A stretch of 64,000 nt of DNA from Paenibacillus graminis (GCF_000758705.1 NZ_CP009287.1:992001-1056000), one strand, 5' to 3'. Positions 16,932 through 27,379 are shown, numbered from the stretch's first letter. Notes: generated by a model not told the origin, from the letters alone. Numbers and translations: made by a program.

Positions 16932-17271
16932 TGAGGTTCGCGGTATGCTTTCGGATGGCTCCAGGGGAGTGAAGTGGAATTAGTGAACCTAAATAGGCTC
17001 ATTAAGCGTTCCATAGAGGGTTATGTTGGAAAAAGTAAACTTAAAATGGAGCAAATCCACCTGTAAGCTGTTTATCGGCTGAATTAGGTTTACTTTCTTT
17101 CTCCCACTAATTCTGAAGAAGAGTGGTATAGTGGTGATTTAAGTTCACTTTTTCCACTAGCGTTTGGCCCCATTGCTCAAAGCAGCTAGAATCACTGGTG
17201 CAGCAAAGTTCAATCGCCGAGCAGCGATTCAGCAATTCTAGGCATATTCGAGCCCCGAGCGCTCAAGCATA
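16932..17271. other. Intergenic region with inverted repeat element
   Basis: No gene was seen here. GGAAAAAGTAAACTTAAAAT (starting 17029) is matched in inverted orientation by a TTTAAGTTCACTTTTTCC stretch ending 17157, enclosing about 130 bases. The same GGAAAAAGxxAACTTA word recurs in the 58.2-58.3 kb spacer. Confidence 0.5.
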
Positions 17272-17311
17272 AGACGGCTGCGCTGTCCAATTAAGGACGG
17301 AGCAGCCGTCT
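17272..17311 (-). terminator. Terminator hairpin of the LysR gene
   Basis: AGACGGCTGC (17272-17281) pairs with GCAGCCGTCT (17302-17311), with an inner GTCC/GGAC helix. It lies 14 bases beyond the LysR stop. Confidence 0.65.
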
Positions 17312-17324
17312 GCTTACAATCGCC

Positions 17325-18206
17325 CTACTTCGTAAGCTCAATGAACTTGCTGGCCGCAGTTGTCAGCGGCATGTTGCGCATGGTCATCATGCCCACCTGG
17401 GCAGGTGGAAGCTGTACGTCGAGCTTAATCTCGAAAAGCGAGCCTTCTTCCAGCTCCTTGGACACGAATTCCCGCGTGACGAAGGAGATGCCGAGTCCTT
17501 TGCGGGCAAACTCGATCAGCAGGCCCACGCTGCCTACCTCGAATTCCGGCTTCAGCTCGTAGCCGTAGCCCCGGAACAAGTCCGTGATAGCCATACGTGC
17601 ACGGCTGCTGCGGGAGAAGAGGATGATGGGATATTGAAGCAGCTCTTCAATAGAAAGGACCTTCTGGTTCAGCCCGGCATAGTGGCTGCCCGCAATGAAG
17701 CAGTCCTGGAGCTGAAGCCCCTGCCGCACTTCAAGCTGGGGATCGGAGATAGGCATACGCACAACGCCCAGATCAACGAGGCCTTCTTTTAAATAAGAGA
17801 TGACTTCGGGTGTAGTCCCATGGATCAGATGCAGGCGGATGCCGGGGTAGCGCTGGTGAAAGACTTCAATGAAGGGCAGCAGATAATGCTTGAACAGGGA
17901 ATCACTGCCGCCAATCCGCAGCTCGCCGTTGTCGAGGTTTTTGAGTTCGGCCATCTTCTTCTCGGCCTGGGTGATGAGAATGTGCGACTGCTCGATATAG
18001 GAGTACAAGGTGGCCCCCTCCGGTGTCAGTACCACGCCTTTGGAATTCCGGGTAAACAGGGTCAGGCCAAAGCTGTCTTCCAGCTGCTTGATCGCATGGC
18101 TGACGCTGGGCTGGGTAATATAGAGGGATTTGGCAGCCTGGGTCAGGCTTCCGGTCTTCGCTGCCCAGTAAAAAACCTTATATAGCTCAAAGTTGTTCAT
18201 AGACAT
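17325..18206 (-). CDS. LysR-family transcriptional regulator
   Basis: A 293-residue LysR-type regulator. The N-terminal winged helix is standard: FYWAAKTGSLTQAAKSLYIT, then QPSVSHAIKQLEDSFGLTLF and TRNSKGVVLTPEG. A periplasmic-binding-protein-like effector domain (about 90-290) follows, starting GELRIGGSDSLFKHYLLPFI. GGAG lies 9 bases before the first ATG. It is divergent from zwf with only about 100 bases between starts, the classical layout for a LysR regulator controlling its neighbour, so it may regulate the pentose phosphate genes; that is inferred. The effector is unknown. Confidence 0.9.
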   Translation of the reverse strand: MSMNNFELYKVFYWAAKTGSLTQAAKSLYITQPSVSHAIKQLEDSFGLTLFTRNSKGVVLTPEGATLYSYIEQSHILITQAEKKMAELKNLDNGELRIGGSDSLFKHYLLPFIEVFHQRYPGIRLHLIHGTTPEVISYLKEGLVDLGVVRMPISDPQLEVRQGLQLQDCFIAGSHYAGLNQKVLSIEELLQYPIILFSRSSRARMAITDLFRGYGYELKPEFEVGSVGLLIEFARKGLGISFVTREFVSKELEEGSLFEIKLDVQLPPAQVGMMTMRNMPLTTAASKFIELTK

Positions 18207-18305
18207 GGTCTATAGCTCCTGTGAAATATATTAATTACTTGTATGGATCGTATTTGTATTATAGTGTACTCAGGAAAGATAAACCAGAGCAGAAGGAGAA
18301 TGGAG

Positions 18306-19817
18306 ATGGAGGCAACTACATTTGTTTTGTTTGGAGCGACAGGAGATTTGGCCCGAAGAAAGATCTATCCTGCGCTGTATAATTTATATCTCGACCACAA
18401 GCTGCACCATTCATTCTCTGTGATTGGTCTTGGCAGAAGAGAAGTGGCTGATGAAGCCTTTCAGGCTATGGTGGAGCGGTCGATCCGGGACTTTTCCCGG
18501 CGGGAAGTGAATGATTCTGCGTCCGTGCGCGGCTTCCTGAAGGCCTTCCGATATAATGTGCTGGATGTGGGGCACACAGAGGATTATCTTAAGCTGCTGC
18601 AGCGGGTGGAACAGCAGGAAGAGAGCATGGGCGGCTCCCCGAACCGGATGTTCTATTTATCCGTCGGGCCTGAGTTTTTTGAACCGATTGCTTTGAATAT
18701 TAAGGAAAGCGGACTGGGCAGCGCCAAAGGCTGGAAACGTCTGGTGATTGAAAAGCCCTTCGGCCATGATCTGCAGTCGGCCCAGGAGCTGAATTTGAAG
18801 CTGAGCGAGGCTTTTACCGAGGATGAAATTTTCCGGATCGACCATTACCTGGGCAAACCGATGGTGCAGGAGCTGGATGTGTTCCAGCAGACGAATCCGG
18901 TGCTTCATGCCCTGTGGAACAACCGCTACATTGCCAATGTGCAGATTACCGCAGGCGAAACGGTGGGTGTGGAAGAAAGAGCGGGCTACTACGATCATGT
19001 GGGTGCGCTTAGAGACATGTTCCAGAATCATATGCTGCAGCTGCTGATGATGCTGGCGATCCGCCTGCCGAAAGACAGCACCGCAGAAGAAGTGCGCTTC
19101 AAAAAGAAAGAGGTTATGGAGTCCCTTGAGCCGCTGGAAGAAGCTGATGTCCGGTTCAATGTAATCCGCGGGCAGTATACCGCAGGTACTATTCAAGGTA
19201 AGCCGGCCGCAGGCTATACCGCTGAACCGGGAATTTCCGCCGATTCGCAGAACGACACCTTCATTGCTGCCAGACTTACGATTGATGATCCCTTCTGGAA
19301 GGGTGTGCCCTTCTATATCCGGACCGGGAAGAGAATGAAGGAGAAATCGACGCGCATTGTCATTGAGTTCAAAGAGCCGCTCAAACAGAACTCGTCAGCC
19401 GCCGAGGATGATATCCCTAATCTGCTGGTGTTCGAGATCAGCCCGAACGAAGGGATTACCCTGCAGCTCAAGGCCAGAGATCCTCAGCACAAAGGGAAGT
19501 TCAAAGCGATGCACATTGATTTTCATACCAACCATATTGATGTGCCGGAGGCTTATGAGAATCTGATTTATGATGCGCTGCACGGAGATCCGTCGTTCTT
19601 TGCGCACTGGAATGAGGTAGAGCTGTCCTGGAAATGGGTGCAGCCGATCCTGAATGCTTTTGCCAAGAATAGTGTTCCTCTTCATTACTATGCCTCCGGT
19701 ACGTTTGGACCTGCCGAAGCAGACCAGCTGCTCGCGGAGAATGGGCATCACTGGTGGCTCGACTCTGCCGTGGAAGAAGAAAGCGGGCTTATCCTGCCCG
19801 TTGCTTCAAATTTTTAA
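18306..19817 (+). CDS. zwf: Glucose-6-phosphate dehydrogenase
   Basis: It oxidises glucose-6-phosphate to 6-phosphogluconolactone with NADP, the entry step of the oxidative pentose phosphate path. At about 503 residues it is the normal length. The Rossmann start FVLFGATGDLARRKIYPALY, the second motif EKPFGHDL and the active-site motif FRIDHYLGKPMVQ (catalytic His) are all present. The frame is open to 18243, but AGAAGGAG at 18291 places the ATG at 18306 at about 8 bases; an ATG at 18300 is too close. It is followed by transaldolase (39 bases on) and 6-phosphogluconate dehydrogenase, a functional pathway cluster. Confidence 0.97.
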   Translation: MEATTFVLFGATGDLARRKIYPALYNLYLDHKLHHSFSVIGLGRREVADEAFQAMVERSIRDFSRREVNDSASVRGFLKAFRYNVLDVGHTEDYLKLLQRVEQQEESMGGSPNRMFYLSVGPEFFEPIALNIKESGLGSAKGWKRLVIEKPFGHDLQSAQELNLKLSEAFTEDEIFRIDHYLGKPMVQELDVFQQTNPVLHALWNNRYIANVQITAGETVGVEERAGYYDHVGALRDMFQNHMLQLLMMLAIRLPKDSTAEEVRFKKKEVMESLEPLEEADVRFNVIRGQYTAGTIQGKPAAGYTAEPGISADSQNDTFIAARLTIDDPFWKGVPFYIRTGKRMKEKSTRIVIEFKEPLKQNSSAAEDDIPNLLVFEISPNEGITLQLKARDPQHKGKFKAMHIDFHTNHIDVPEAYENLIYDALHGDPSFFAHWNEVELSWKWVQPILNAFAKNSVPLHYYASGTFGPAEADQLLAENGHHWWLDSAVEEESGLILPVASNF

Positions 19818-19856
19818 TACTGCAATTAGTTCAACTAAAAATGGAGGTTTATGCAT

Positions 19857-20525
19857 ATGAAATTTTTTATCGATACCGCTAATGTGGAAGACATCAAAAA
19901 AGCATACCAAATCGGCGTTCTGTCCGGAGTCACAACGAATCCGTCCCTGGTTGCCAAAGAAGGCGTGAAATTCGAAGACCGTATTGCAGAAATTCTGCGC
20001 ACCGTGCCTGAGGTAGAGTCAGTGTCTGCCGAAGTTACGCCGGATGCGGTTACCGCTGAAGAGATGATTGCCCAGGCCAATGAGCTGATCAAGATCAACA
20101 ACTATGACAAAAACATCACGATCAAGCTCCCGATGACGCTCGCGGGTCTGGAGGCCTGCCGCTACCTCACTCAAAAAGGTGTAAAAACCAACGTGACGCT
20201 GATCTTCACTGTGAACCAGGCGCTGCTTGCTGCCCGTGCAGGAGCTACCTATGTATCGCCGTTCCTGGGCCGTCTGGATGATATCTCCGAGGATGGCGTC
20301 CAATTGATCGTAAAAGTTGCCGAGCTGTTCCGCATTCACAACCTGGACGCACAGATCATTGCCGCTTCGGTCCGCCATCCGGACCACGTAACCCGTGTAG
20401 CCATGGCCGGTGCGCATATTGCCACCATTCCGTTCAGCGTGATCGAGCAAATCTCCAAGCATCCGCTGACCGACCAGGGGCTGGAGAAATTCGCCGCCGA
20501 CTGGAAAAAGGCGCCGCAGGTTTAA
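19857..20525 (+). CDS. tal: Transaldolase (short FSA/TalC-like type)
   Basis: A 222-residue transaldolase of the short bacterial type. It begins [20 protein letters not shown] with [14 protein letters not shown], and carries the Schiff-base Lys region [29 protein letters not shown], and SPFLGRLDD. It moves a dihydroxyacetone unit between sugar phosphates in the non-oxidative pentose phosphate path. Two in-frame ATGs (19851, 19857) exist; GGAGG at 19843 is 9 bases from the second, which I chose. It lies between zwf and gnd and is probably in one transcript with zwf. A 120-base spacer with a long inverted repeat separates it from gnd. Confidence 0.95.
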   Translation: MKFFIDTANVEDIKKAYQIGVLSGVTTNPSLVAKEGVKFEDRIAEILRTVPEVESVSAEVTPDAVTAEEMIAQANELIKINNYDKNITIKLPMTLAGLEACRYLTQKGVKTNVTLIFTVNQALLAARAGATYVSPFLGRLDDISEDGVQLIVKVAELFRIHNLDAQIIAASVRHPDHVTRVAMAGAHIATIPFSVIEQISKHPLTDQGLEKFAADWKKAPQV

Positions 20526-20598
20526 TACGCTAAATTAAACAAAAAGTGATCAAGGGGCTGAAGTGACGGAGGAGAAGTTTGAAACTGGGGGAGGTCTC

Positions 20599-20643
20599 TT
20601 GATCACAGATTTGGTTCAGCACATATCATTGGGAGGGTATTGA
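20599..20643 (+). CDS. Possible 14-codon leader peptide before gnd
   Basis: After GGGGGAGG, a TTG start could give MITDLVQHISLGGY, ending in TGA 3 bases before the gnd ATG. A perfect GTGATCAAG/CTTGATCAC stem (20546-20554 with 20597-20605) covers its start codon. The peptide is speculative; the hairpin is clear. It could couple or attenuate gnd translation. Confidence 0.25.
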   Translation: MITDLVQHISLGGY

Positions 20644-20646
20644 ACA

Positions 20647-22062
20647 ATGGGTAAACAGCAGATTGGTGTGGTCGGCTTAGCTGTCATGGGTAAGAATCTG
20701 GCCTTAAATATGGAGAGCAAAGGGTTCTCGGTAGCCCTCTACAACCGTTCCCGGGAGAAGACAGATGAACTGCTTGCAGAAGCAGCAGGCAAAAATTTTG
20801 CAGGTGCCTACAGCATCGAAGAATTTGTGCAATCGCTGGAGACGCCGCGCAAAATCATGATTATGGTCAAGGCCGGCAAGCCGACAGATGATACAATTCA
20901 GCAGCTGGTGCCGCATCTGTCGCCAGGGGATATCCTGATTGACGGCGGCAACGCCTTTTTTCCGGATACACAAAGACGGAACAAGGAGCTTCAGGCGCAA
21001 GGCTTCCGCTTCATCGGCGCCGGGGTATCCGGCGGTGAAGAAGGGGCGCTAAAAGGACCGGCCATTATGCCAGGGGGACAAAAGGATGCCTACGAGCTGG
21101 TGGAACCGATCCTGACCGCCATTTCGGCCAAAGTGGACGGAGACCCTTGTTCGACCTACATCGGCGAAGATGGGGCAGGGCACTATGTCAAAATGGTGCA
21201 CAACGGCATTGAATACGGCGACATGCAGCTCATTGGCGAAGCATATCAACTGCTGAAGGATGTCCTCGGCCTGGATACCGCTGAACTGCATGAGATTTTC
21301 TCGGAATGGAACCGCGGGGAGCTGAGCAGCTATCTGATTGAGATCACGGCTGATATTTTCGCCAAGGCTGACCCGGATACAGGCAAACCGATGGTTGATG
21401 TGATCCTGGATTCCGCCGGACAAAAGGGAACAGGCAAATGGACGAGCCAAAATGCCCTTGATCTGGGTGTTCCATTGTCCATCATTACCGAATCCGTCTT
21501 TGCCCGGTTCATCTCAGCGATGAAGGAAGAACGTGTGGCTGCAAGCAAACGCCTGAAGGGTCCTGAAGTCAAAGGCTATGACGGCGATGCTAAGGAGTTT
21601 ATCGAAGCGGTCCGCAAAGCGCTGTATGCGAGCAAAATCGCCTCCTACGCCCAGGGCTTTGCCCAAATGAGAGTGGCTTCCGACGAATATAACTGGAACC
21701 TGAGCTATGGCAGCATTGCGATGATTTTCCGCGGGGGCTGCATTATCCGCGCAGGTTTCCTGCAGAATATCAAGGACGCCTATGACCGTGATCCGGAGCT
21801 GAAGAACCTGTTCCTGGACGAATACTTCAGCAGCGTGGTGCACAACTACCAGGAAGCCTGGAGAGATGTGGTGGCGATTGCCGTCAAAAGAGGAATTCCG
21901 GTTCCGGCGTTTGCCTCCGGCCTGGCCTATTATGACAGCTACCGTTCCGAACGTCTTCCGGCCAACCTGCTGCAGGCGCAAAGAGATTATTTTGGAGCGC
22001 ATACCTTTGAGCGGCTGGATCAGCCGGGAAGCTTCCATTTTCAATGGATGGACCAGAATTAA
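20647..22062 (+). CDS. gndA: 6-phosphogluconate dehydrogenase, decarboxylating
   Basis: A 471-residue enzyme of standard length that converts 6-phosphogluconate to ribulose-5-phosphate and CO2 with NADP. Motifs are the N-terminal dinucleotide fold [48 protein letters not shown], the active-site stretch [17 protein letters not shown] (catalytic Lys), and [20 protein letters not shown] lies 8 bases before the ATG. A strong terminator follows at 22085. Together with zwf and tal it completes the NADPH-generating branch encoded here; the 6-phosphogluconolactonase gene is not in the window. Confidence 0.97.
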   Translation: MGKQQIGVVGLAVMGKNLALNMESKGFSVALYNRSREKTDELLAEAAGKNFAGAYSIEEFVQSLETPRKIMIMVKAGKPTDDTIQQLVPHLSPGDILIDGGNAFFPDTQRRNKELQAQGFRFIGAGVSGGEEGALKGPAIMPGGQKDAYELVEPILTAISAKVDGDPCSTYIGEDGAGHYVKMVHNGIEYGDMQLIGEAYQLLKDVLGLDTAELHEIFSEWNRGELSSYLIEITADIFAKADPDTGKPMVDVILDSAGQKGTGKWTSQNALDLGVPLSIITESVFARFISAMKEERVAASKRLKGPEVKGYDGDAKEFIEAVRKALYASKIASYAQGFAQMRVASDEYNWNLSYGSIAMIFRGGCIIRAGFLQNIKDAYDRDPELKNLFLDEYFSSVVHNYQEAWRDVVAIAVKRGIPVPAFASGLAYYDSYRSERLPANLLQAQRDYFGAHTFERLDQPGSFHFQWMDQN

Positions 22063-22084
22063 TCAGATAGGATTAAACCATGAA

Positions 22085-22109
22085 GTCCGGGCGCAGCCCG
22101 GGCTTTTTT
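22085..22109 (+). terminator. Terminator after gndA
   Basis: GTCCGGGC pairs with GCCCGGGC across a GCA loop, followed by six T. Confidence 0.9.
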
Positions 22110-22252
22110 GAAATAGGAGCATTTATATATTTTTGGGGTCCCTTTTTTTAGCAATCCATAAGAAATTATGCCGGCTCCTTGGTCTATAATGAAGAGGAGC
22201 GTCTGACAGCGGAGCATTCCAGCTCTGCAAAAACATTCAGGAGGGATCTGTT

Positions 22253-22735
22253 ATGCCGAAAATTGTTACGAATCTGTGGTTCGATACGGAAGCGGAAGAA
22301 GCGGCGAAATATTACACCTCTGTTTTCAACAACTCCAGGATCATCCATACCGCTTATTATGGAGAAGGCGGCAGGCGTCCGGCCGGGACGGTGCTGACGG
22401 TGACGTTTGAACTGGACGGACAAGTATACACCGCGCTGAACGGCGGCCCCGAGTACAAATTTACGGAAGCGATTTCCCTATTGGTGAACTGTGAGGGGCA
22501 GGAGGAAGTCGACGAGCTGTGGGAGAAGCTGTCCGAAGGCGGCACGGAAGGGCCGTGCGGATGGCTGAAAGACAGATACGGCTTATCGTGGCAGATTTTC
22601 CCCACCGTTCTGGGGAAGCTGCTTAGCGATCCTGATCCTGTCAAAGCGCAAAGAGTCATGGAGGCTATGCTGCAGATGAACAAGCTGGACATTGCCGCTC
22701 TAAAGCGGGCGCATGAGGGCAGTGATTTGCACTAA
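22253..22735 (+). CDS. PhnB-like VOC protein
   Basis: A 160-residue VOC-fold protein of the group once called 3-demethylubiquinone-9 3-methyltransferase (PhnB). Its landmarks are [25 protein letters not shown] opening residues, [20 protein letters not shown], the loop [18 protein letters not shown], and a C-terminal [16 protein letters not shown]. The old name does not imply ubiquinone methylation; no substrate is established. GGAGGG precedes the ATG. It stands alone between a terminator and the secreted protein gene, so probably has its own promoter. A distinct PhnB-like gene occurs at 4.4 kb. Confidence 0.85.
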   Translation: MPKIVTNLWFDTEAEEAAKYYTSVFNNSRIIHTAYYGEGGRRPAGTVLTVTFELDGQVYTALNGGPEYKFTEAISLLVNCEGQEEVDELWEKLSEGGTEGPCGWLKDRYGLSWQIFPTVLGKLLSDPDPVKAQRVMEAMLQMNKLDIAALKRAHEGSDLH

Positions 22736-22900
22736 TCAACCGTCGAACCGGGACTTTCCTGACCCTGGGCCTTCCCGCCCAGCCGGCTCACTACATGTTT
22801 ACCGTACGGATTACACCGGAAGTACCAAAACTACCCCTTTACCTTCTTTTTTACAAAGAAATAGTTTATCATTGCTTCATTCCAAATTCTAGGAGGATTC

Positions 22901-24241
22901 ATGATGCGGGGGTTAGTAAGTAAGGTAAGCCGGTTGTGCGCGGGTCTCATGTTGATAGGTGTTGTATCTTATGTGGAGGGACAGCAGGCGCTGGCCTTGC
23001 CTATCCAGGAAGAGCAGATTGCCGCTGTGGCTCCGGACGTTAGTTCATCCATGGCGGTGCTGGGCAGCCCGTTCAAGAAAGCGCCTTATGCGCGCAACGT
23101 CTGGGATATGCAGCTTTTTAACGGGAAAATCTATCTGGGTCACGGCAACAGCAGCAATGAAACACCTTCGCCCAATGCTGGACCAGTCCCGATCTATTAC
23201 TGGGACCTTGCCCAAAACAAGTTTTCAGTTCAGGATGTTACGTATACCAACCCGTCCACGGGCAGGGTAACCACTAATGTCTATGTCATGGACGAGCAGA
23301 TCGACAACTTCAAGGTGCTGAATGGAGAGCTGTATATCCCCGGGAATGACTCCAGAGTGCCTGGTTGGGCCTATGGGAATTTTTATCGCCTGAACGGGGA
23401 TCACTGGGACCAATACATGAACATTCCCGGCGGCATCCATGTATATGATATGGCCTACTATAAAGGCAAGCTGTACGCTGCACTCGGGGCTATTGAAGGC
23501 CCCATGATCTATGTATCCTCTAACAGAGGCAATACCTGGACCCGATTGGATTCCGTCTCCCAATTCGGTATTATGCGTGCCTACAATCTGTTCGAGCTGG
23601 GCGATACGCTCTATGCTTCTTCAGCCACGGCGGGGAAGACACAGGGGGTTGCGAATGAAAAAGGCTACATGATATCCATTAAGCAGAACAGCAGTGGGAC
23701 AATTCAGACCTCCAAGCTGACCTTTACCAGCACCCAGTTGTTCCCCGGACTTAGCTTTGTCACCAAACCCGGTGAAGTGAACGTTCCCGGTGTCAGCGGG
23801 CAGCCGTGGCTGAAGCTCCTCCGCACGACGCCGGTTAACGACCGGCTGCTCTATATTCCAGGCGTTATCTATAATGACCATCAATCCATTCCGCAAGGCC
23901 TGTTCTCGGCCGGGGCCAATTTCCAGAATGTGCGCAAGGAGCAGCTGCCTAACCCTACTGTAGTGCCTATCGACATTCTGGAGCGCGGGGAGACGGTGTA
24001 TGTGCTGGGTTATATCAAAGAAGCCCCGGGCAAATATACGAATTACGTCTACCGCAAAAGCACCGGCAGCTTCGGAGCCAGCGGGGAGGGCTGGAGTGAG
24101 GTTTTCCACTTCGGCCGGGATACGTTCGCCCGTTCTTTCGAGGAACAGAACGGTGATTTTTATTTTGGACTCGGCAGCTATGCGGACGTGGTCCCGGCTT
24201 CAACCGGCACAATTCTGAAGCTGAGCGCAGGAGCTTATTAA
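22901..24241 (+). CDS. Secreted propeller-like protein of unknown function
   Basis: 446 residues with a signal peptide (cleavage likely near ALALP, residues 30-35). The mature part has repeated blocks of the type DMQLFNGKIYLGHG, NFKVLNGELYIPGND, DMAYYKGKLYAALG and NLFELGDTLYASS. Such blocks are typical blades of beta-propeller (sialidase/Kelch-like) folds. GNTWTRLDS resembles an Asp-box (SxDxGxTW-like) loop. No catalytic set could be assigned. CTAGGAGG lies upstream of ATG ATG; either Met could start. It is transcribed alone and followed by a terminator at 24290. It may bind or cleave a surface or environmental glycan, by fold analogy only. Confidence 0.65.
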   Translation: MMRGLVSKVSRLCAGLMLIGVVSYVEGQQALALPIQEEQIAAVAPDVSSSMAVLGSPFKKAPYARNVWDMQLFNGKIYLGHGNSSNETPSPNAGPVPIYYWDLAQNKFSVQDVTYTNPSTGRVTTNVYVMDEQIDNFKVLNGELYIPGNDSRVPGWAYGNFYRLNGDHWDQYMNIPGGIHVYDMAYYKGKLYAALGAIEGPMIYVSSNRGNTWTRLDSVSQFGIMRAYNLFELGDTLYASSATAGKTQGVANEKGYMISIKQNSSGTIQTSKLTFTSTQLFPGLSFVTKPGEVNVPGVSGQPWLKLLRTTPVNDRLLYIPGVIYNDHQSIPQGLFSAGANFQNVRKEQLPNPTVVPIDILERGETVYVLGYIKEAPGKYTNYVYRKSTGSFGASGEGWSEVFHFGRDTFARSFEEQNGDFYFGLGSYADVVPASTGTILKLSAGAY

Positions 24242-24289
24242 ACAATATACCGGCAAACGTAATCTAGATACTGAGAATAATGAAGACCC

Positions 24290-24317
24290 GAGTCCTCCGC
24301 TTATCGGAGGGCTTTTC
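24290..24317 (+). terminator. Terminator after secreted protein gene
   Basis: AGTCCTCCG pairs with CGGAGGGCT (one G-U pair) around CTTAT, followed by TTTT. Confidence 0.8.
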
Positions 24318-24532
24318 GAATTTCCATAATCATCTAAGTTCTCCCGGTAAAAGGAGTATTGTATTTCCTTGAAGATTCCCGTACAATTTTGTGGGGTAAT
24401 TCTGCATTGCGTTAATGTATATCACAGCAGCCGGATATACTCACATATTATGATAGGTATGCGTAACGAAGGTGGAGGCGTTCTGCCTACATCATTACGG
24501 ACTGCAAGGAACACATATGAAGGGGAGCGTTC

Positions 24533-25897
24533 TTGTTGGAAGCAAAGCAATTGAACAGAGGACTTAAGACAAGGCATATTGAGCTGATCGCACTCGGGGG
24601 GACGATTGGTGTAGGACTCTTCATGGGGTCGGCAAGCACGATTAAATGGGCGGGGCCTTCTGTGCTGCTGGCTTATCTGCTGGCGGGAATCATCATGTTT
24701 TTTGTTATGCGCATTATGGGGGAAATGCTGGTCCTGGAACCGGTGACCGGTTCATTCGCTACGTTCGCCCATAAGTATATACATCCGCTTGCAGGCTTCA
24801 TGACCGCTTGGAGCTACTGGTTCCTGTGGGTTACGGTAGGCATGGCGGAAGTTACGGCGATTGGGATCTATGTAGGCTACTGGTTCCCGGGGATTCCGCA
24901 ATGGCTCCCGGCCTTGGCGGGTGTAGGGATTATTGCGGCGGCAAATCTGGCAGCGGTGAAGTTCTATGGGGAATTTGAATTCTGGTTTGCCATGATCAAG
25001 GTGGTGGCCATTGCGGTAATGCTCGTGCTGGGCACGGGGATGATCTTTTTTGGTCTGGGCAATGGGGGGCAGCCCATAGGCCTTTCCAATCTATACAGCC
25101 ACGGTGGTTTTTTTGCCGGGGGCTTGAAGGGTTTTCTGTTTGCGCTCTGCATCGTCACAGCCGCCTATCAAGGAATTGAACTGGTGGGGATTACGGCCGG
25201 AGAAGCAGAAAACCCGAAATATACCCTGCAAAAAGCGATCAAAAATATCATCTGGCGCATTCTGATTTTTTACGTGGGCGCGATCTTTGTGATTGTCACG
25301 ATCTATCCTTGGGATGAGGTGGGTGAGATCGGCAGTCCGTTCGTTTTGACCTTTGCCAAGGTGGGCATTGTGGCTGCGGCGGGCATCATCAATTTTGTAG
25401 TGCTGACCGCTGCCATGTCCGGCTGCAACAGCGGAATCTACAGTGCGGGAAGAATGCTGTATACACTGGCTAAGAACGGACAGGCTCCGAAATTTTTTGG
25501 CAAAGTCTCGAAGAGCGGAGTGCCCAGGAACAGTATTATCACGACGATATCCCTGCTGCTGCTGGGGGTGCTGTTCAACTATCTGATGCCTGACTCCAAA
25601 CTGTTTCTGTATATATACAGTGCCAGTATTCTTCCGGGAATGGTGCCGTGGTTTGCGCTTGCAGTCAGCCAGTTCAGATTCCGGGCGAATTGGAAAAGCG
25701 AAATGGGCGCTCATCCGTTCAAGTCACTGTTCTTTCCGTTCAGCAACTATATCACGGTAATCTTTCTGTCGCTGGTGCTGGTAGGCATGTGGTTTAATCC
25801 GGATACGCGGACCTCGCTGATTGTCGGCGCAGTCTTTATTCTGACCGTTATTGCCGGTTATTTTGTGTTCGGGCTTGGCAGGGACAGGGAACGTTAA
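24533..25897 (+). CDS. APC-family amino acid permease
   Basis: A 454-residue membrane protein with about 12 helices that would import an amino acid with a proton. The family opening [46 protein letters not shown] and [14 protein letters not shown] place it in the AAT subgroup (AnsP/GabP/AapA/YbxG relatives). The substrate cannot be fixed; Ala/Ser/Thr or aromatic transport is possible. The start is one of two adjacent TTG codons (24533 or 24536) after GAAGGGGAG. The upstream 290 bases hold no gene that I can support. Confidence 0.88.
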   Translation: MLEAKQLNRGLKTRHIELIALGGTIGVGLFMGSASTIKWAGPSVLLAYLLAGIIMFFVMRIMGEMLVLEPVTGSFATFAHKYIHPLAGFMTAWSYWFLWVTVGMAEVTAIGIYVGYWFPGIPQWLPALAGVGIIAAANLAAVKFYGEFEFWFAMIKVVAIAVMLVLGTGMIFFGLGNGGQPIGLSNLYSHGGFFAGGLKGFLFALCIVTAAYQGIELVGITAGEAENPKYTLQKAIKNIIWRILIFYVGAIFVIVTIYPWDEVGEIGSPFVLTFAKVGIVAAAGIINFVVLTAAMSGCNSGIYSAGRMLYTLAKNGQAPKFFGKVSKSGVPRNSIITTISLLLLGVLFNYLMPDSKLFLYIYSASILPGMVPWFALAVSQFRFRANWKSEMGAHPFKSLFFPFSNYITVIFLSLVLVGMWFNPDTRTSLIVGAVFILTVIAGYFVFGLGRDRER

Positions 25898-26011
25898 CAG
25901 GGAATACCATGAAATTCAATAATAAATCCCGATTGACTGGTTCGCTTTATTTAGCAGCTCAATACAACCGATATTAATATGGAGCCTTAGAAAACTCCAT
26001 GAAAGGAATTA

Positions 26012-27244
26012 TTGAGCTTGAAGACTACGATGAAAGCAGCCTTTTCCAGAACATTGCCATTTTTAGTGGTGGCAGCAGCCTACTTTTTGTACACAAAAAT
26101 CAATACAATGTCCAATCCGCAGGTAGAGGCCATAGGTTTATCACCGTATGCGATTTTTTTTGTAGGGGCCGTATTATCCTGGAAATTTAACCGGAGCCGG
26201 GAATTTTACATTCTGCTGATTCTTGCGATTTGTATAGCGTCCATGGCCTATTTGCCGGAGATTTCAGGTACAGCTCTGCGGAGTGGGGATATTTATTCCA
26301 TTATCTGTCTGGCGATTCCGTTGAACATTGCGCTGTTTTCCTTTTTTAAGGAGAGGGGCATCATCAGCTTATGGGGAAGCCTCCGGATGGCTCTGATCCT
26401 GGGGCAATGCCTGTTTCTGTTCTGGCAGGTGAAGTCGGGAGAAAGAGAATGGCTTCATCTCTTGAATAAAGAGGTAGTACCTGTAGATCTCCACACCGTA
26501 ACTCCCGTACCGCAGCTGTCTGTGATTGCGTTTGTGGTCACCTTTGTGATCCTGATAGTCAGGGGAATTGTATACCGTTCCTCTTCGCAGGAGATTTCAT
26601 TCATAAGTGTCTTATTAGCCATATTTTACGTGCTGCACCAGAACAATAGTCCGCTGCTGTATTCGATCATTTTTGCTGCTTCAGGGCTTGTTTTCATTAT
26701 TTCGATCATTCAGGATTCGTACTCGATGGCTTTTTCCGATGAGCTAACGGGTCTGCCTTCCCGGCGGGCGCTTAAGCAGGACATGATGAAGCTGGGCTTT
26801 AACTATGCCATCGCTATGCTGGACATTGATTTTTTCAAAAAATTCAATGATACCTATGGACATGACACGGGAGATGAAGTGCTGAGACTGGTGGCTTCCA
26901 ACATAAAGGAGGTTACGGGCGGAGGGAGAGCCTTCCGCTATGGCGGGGAGGAGTTTACTATTCTTTTTCCGGGTAAAAACATAAATGATGTGCTTCCCCA
27001 TCTCGAAGAACTGCGGGAGAAAATATCCAAACAGGCCTTCACCATACGCGCCAAAGGCAGATCCAAAAACAAGTCTTCAAAAAGGTCCTCCAGTGCCAGG
27101 ACCTCCAAGCAAATATACATAACCGTAAGCATCGGTGTCTCCCAAAAGAATGAGAAGTACAAAACCACAGAAAGCGTAATGAAATCGGCAGACACTGCTT
27201 TATACCGCGCGAAGAAAAAGGGCAGGAATTGTGTGAGCAAATAA
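26012..27244 (+). CDS. Membrane diguanylate cyclase (GGDEF)
   Basis: A 410-residue protein with about seven membrane helices in the first ~235 residues, then a GGDEF domain that would make cyclic di-GMP from two GTP. The domain has DELTGLPSRRAL, LDIDFFKKFNDTYGHDTGDE and the active motif RYGGEEF. No RxxD inhibitory site lies before GGEEF. A strongly basic insert (KGRSKNKSSKRSSSARTSKQ) sits before the final ITVSIGVSQ strand. The start is TTG at 26012 (AAAGGA 7 bases upstream), or TTG at 26018. The membrane part resembles a 7TM sensor of unknown ligand. A strong terminator follows at 27323. Confidence 0.88.
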   Translation: MSLKTTMKAAFSRTLPFLVVAAAYFLYTKINTMSNPQVEAIGLSPYAIFFVGAVLSWKFNRSREFYILLILAICIASMAYLPEISGTALRSGDIYSIICLAIPLNIALFSFFKERGIISLWGSLRMALILGQCLFLFWQVKSGEREWLHLLNKEVVPVDLHTVTPVPQLSVIAFVVTFVILIVRGIVYRSSSQEISFISVLLAIFYVLHQNNSPLLYSIIFAASGLVFIISIIQDSYSMAFSDELTGLPSRRALKQDMMKLGFNYAIAMLDIDFFKKFNDTYGHDTGDEVLRLVASNIKEVTGGGRAFRYGGEEFTILFPGKNINDVLPHLEELREKISKQAFTIRAKGRSKNKSSKRSSSARTSKQIYITVSIGVSQKNEKYKTTESVMKSADTALYRAKKKGRNCVSK

Positions 27245-27322
27245 AAGGGGATACGGCAATGGAAGATAACCGCTATAAACTAGACTTTGCAAAGCTATAC
27301 CAGTAGAAGCATACATATTATT

Positions 27323-27379
27323 AAGAAGCGAACAGCAGAGAAGGTAGAGATACCCTAGCGGCTGTTCGCTTCTTTTTTA
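27323..27379 (+). terminator. Terminator after diguanylate cyclase
   Basis: A perfect 14-bp stem AAGAAGCGAACAGC (27323-27336) pairs with 27361-27374 and is followed by T residues. Confidence 0.88.

Noticed and set aside
24369..24554. 61-codon plus-strand frame before the amino acid permease
   Set aside because: No ribosome site and no recognisable family.
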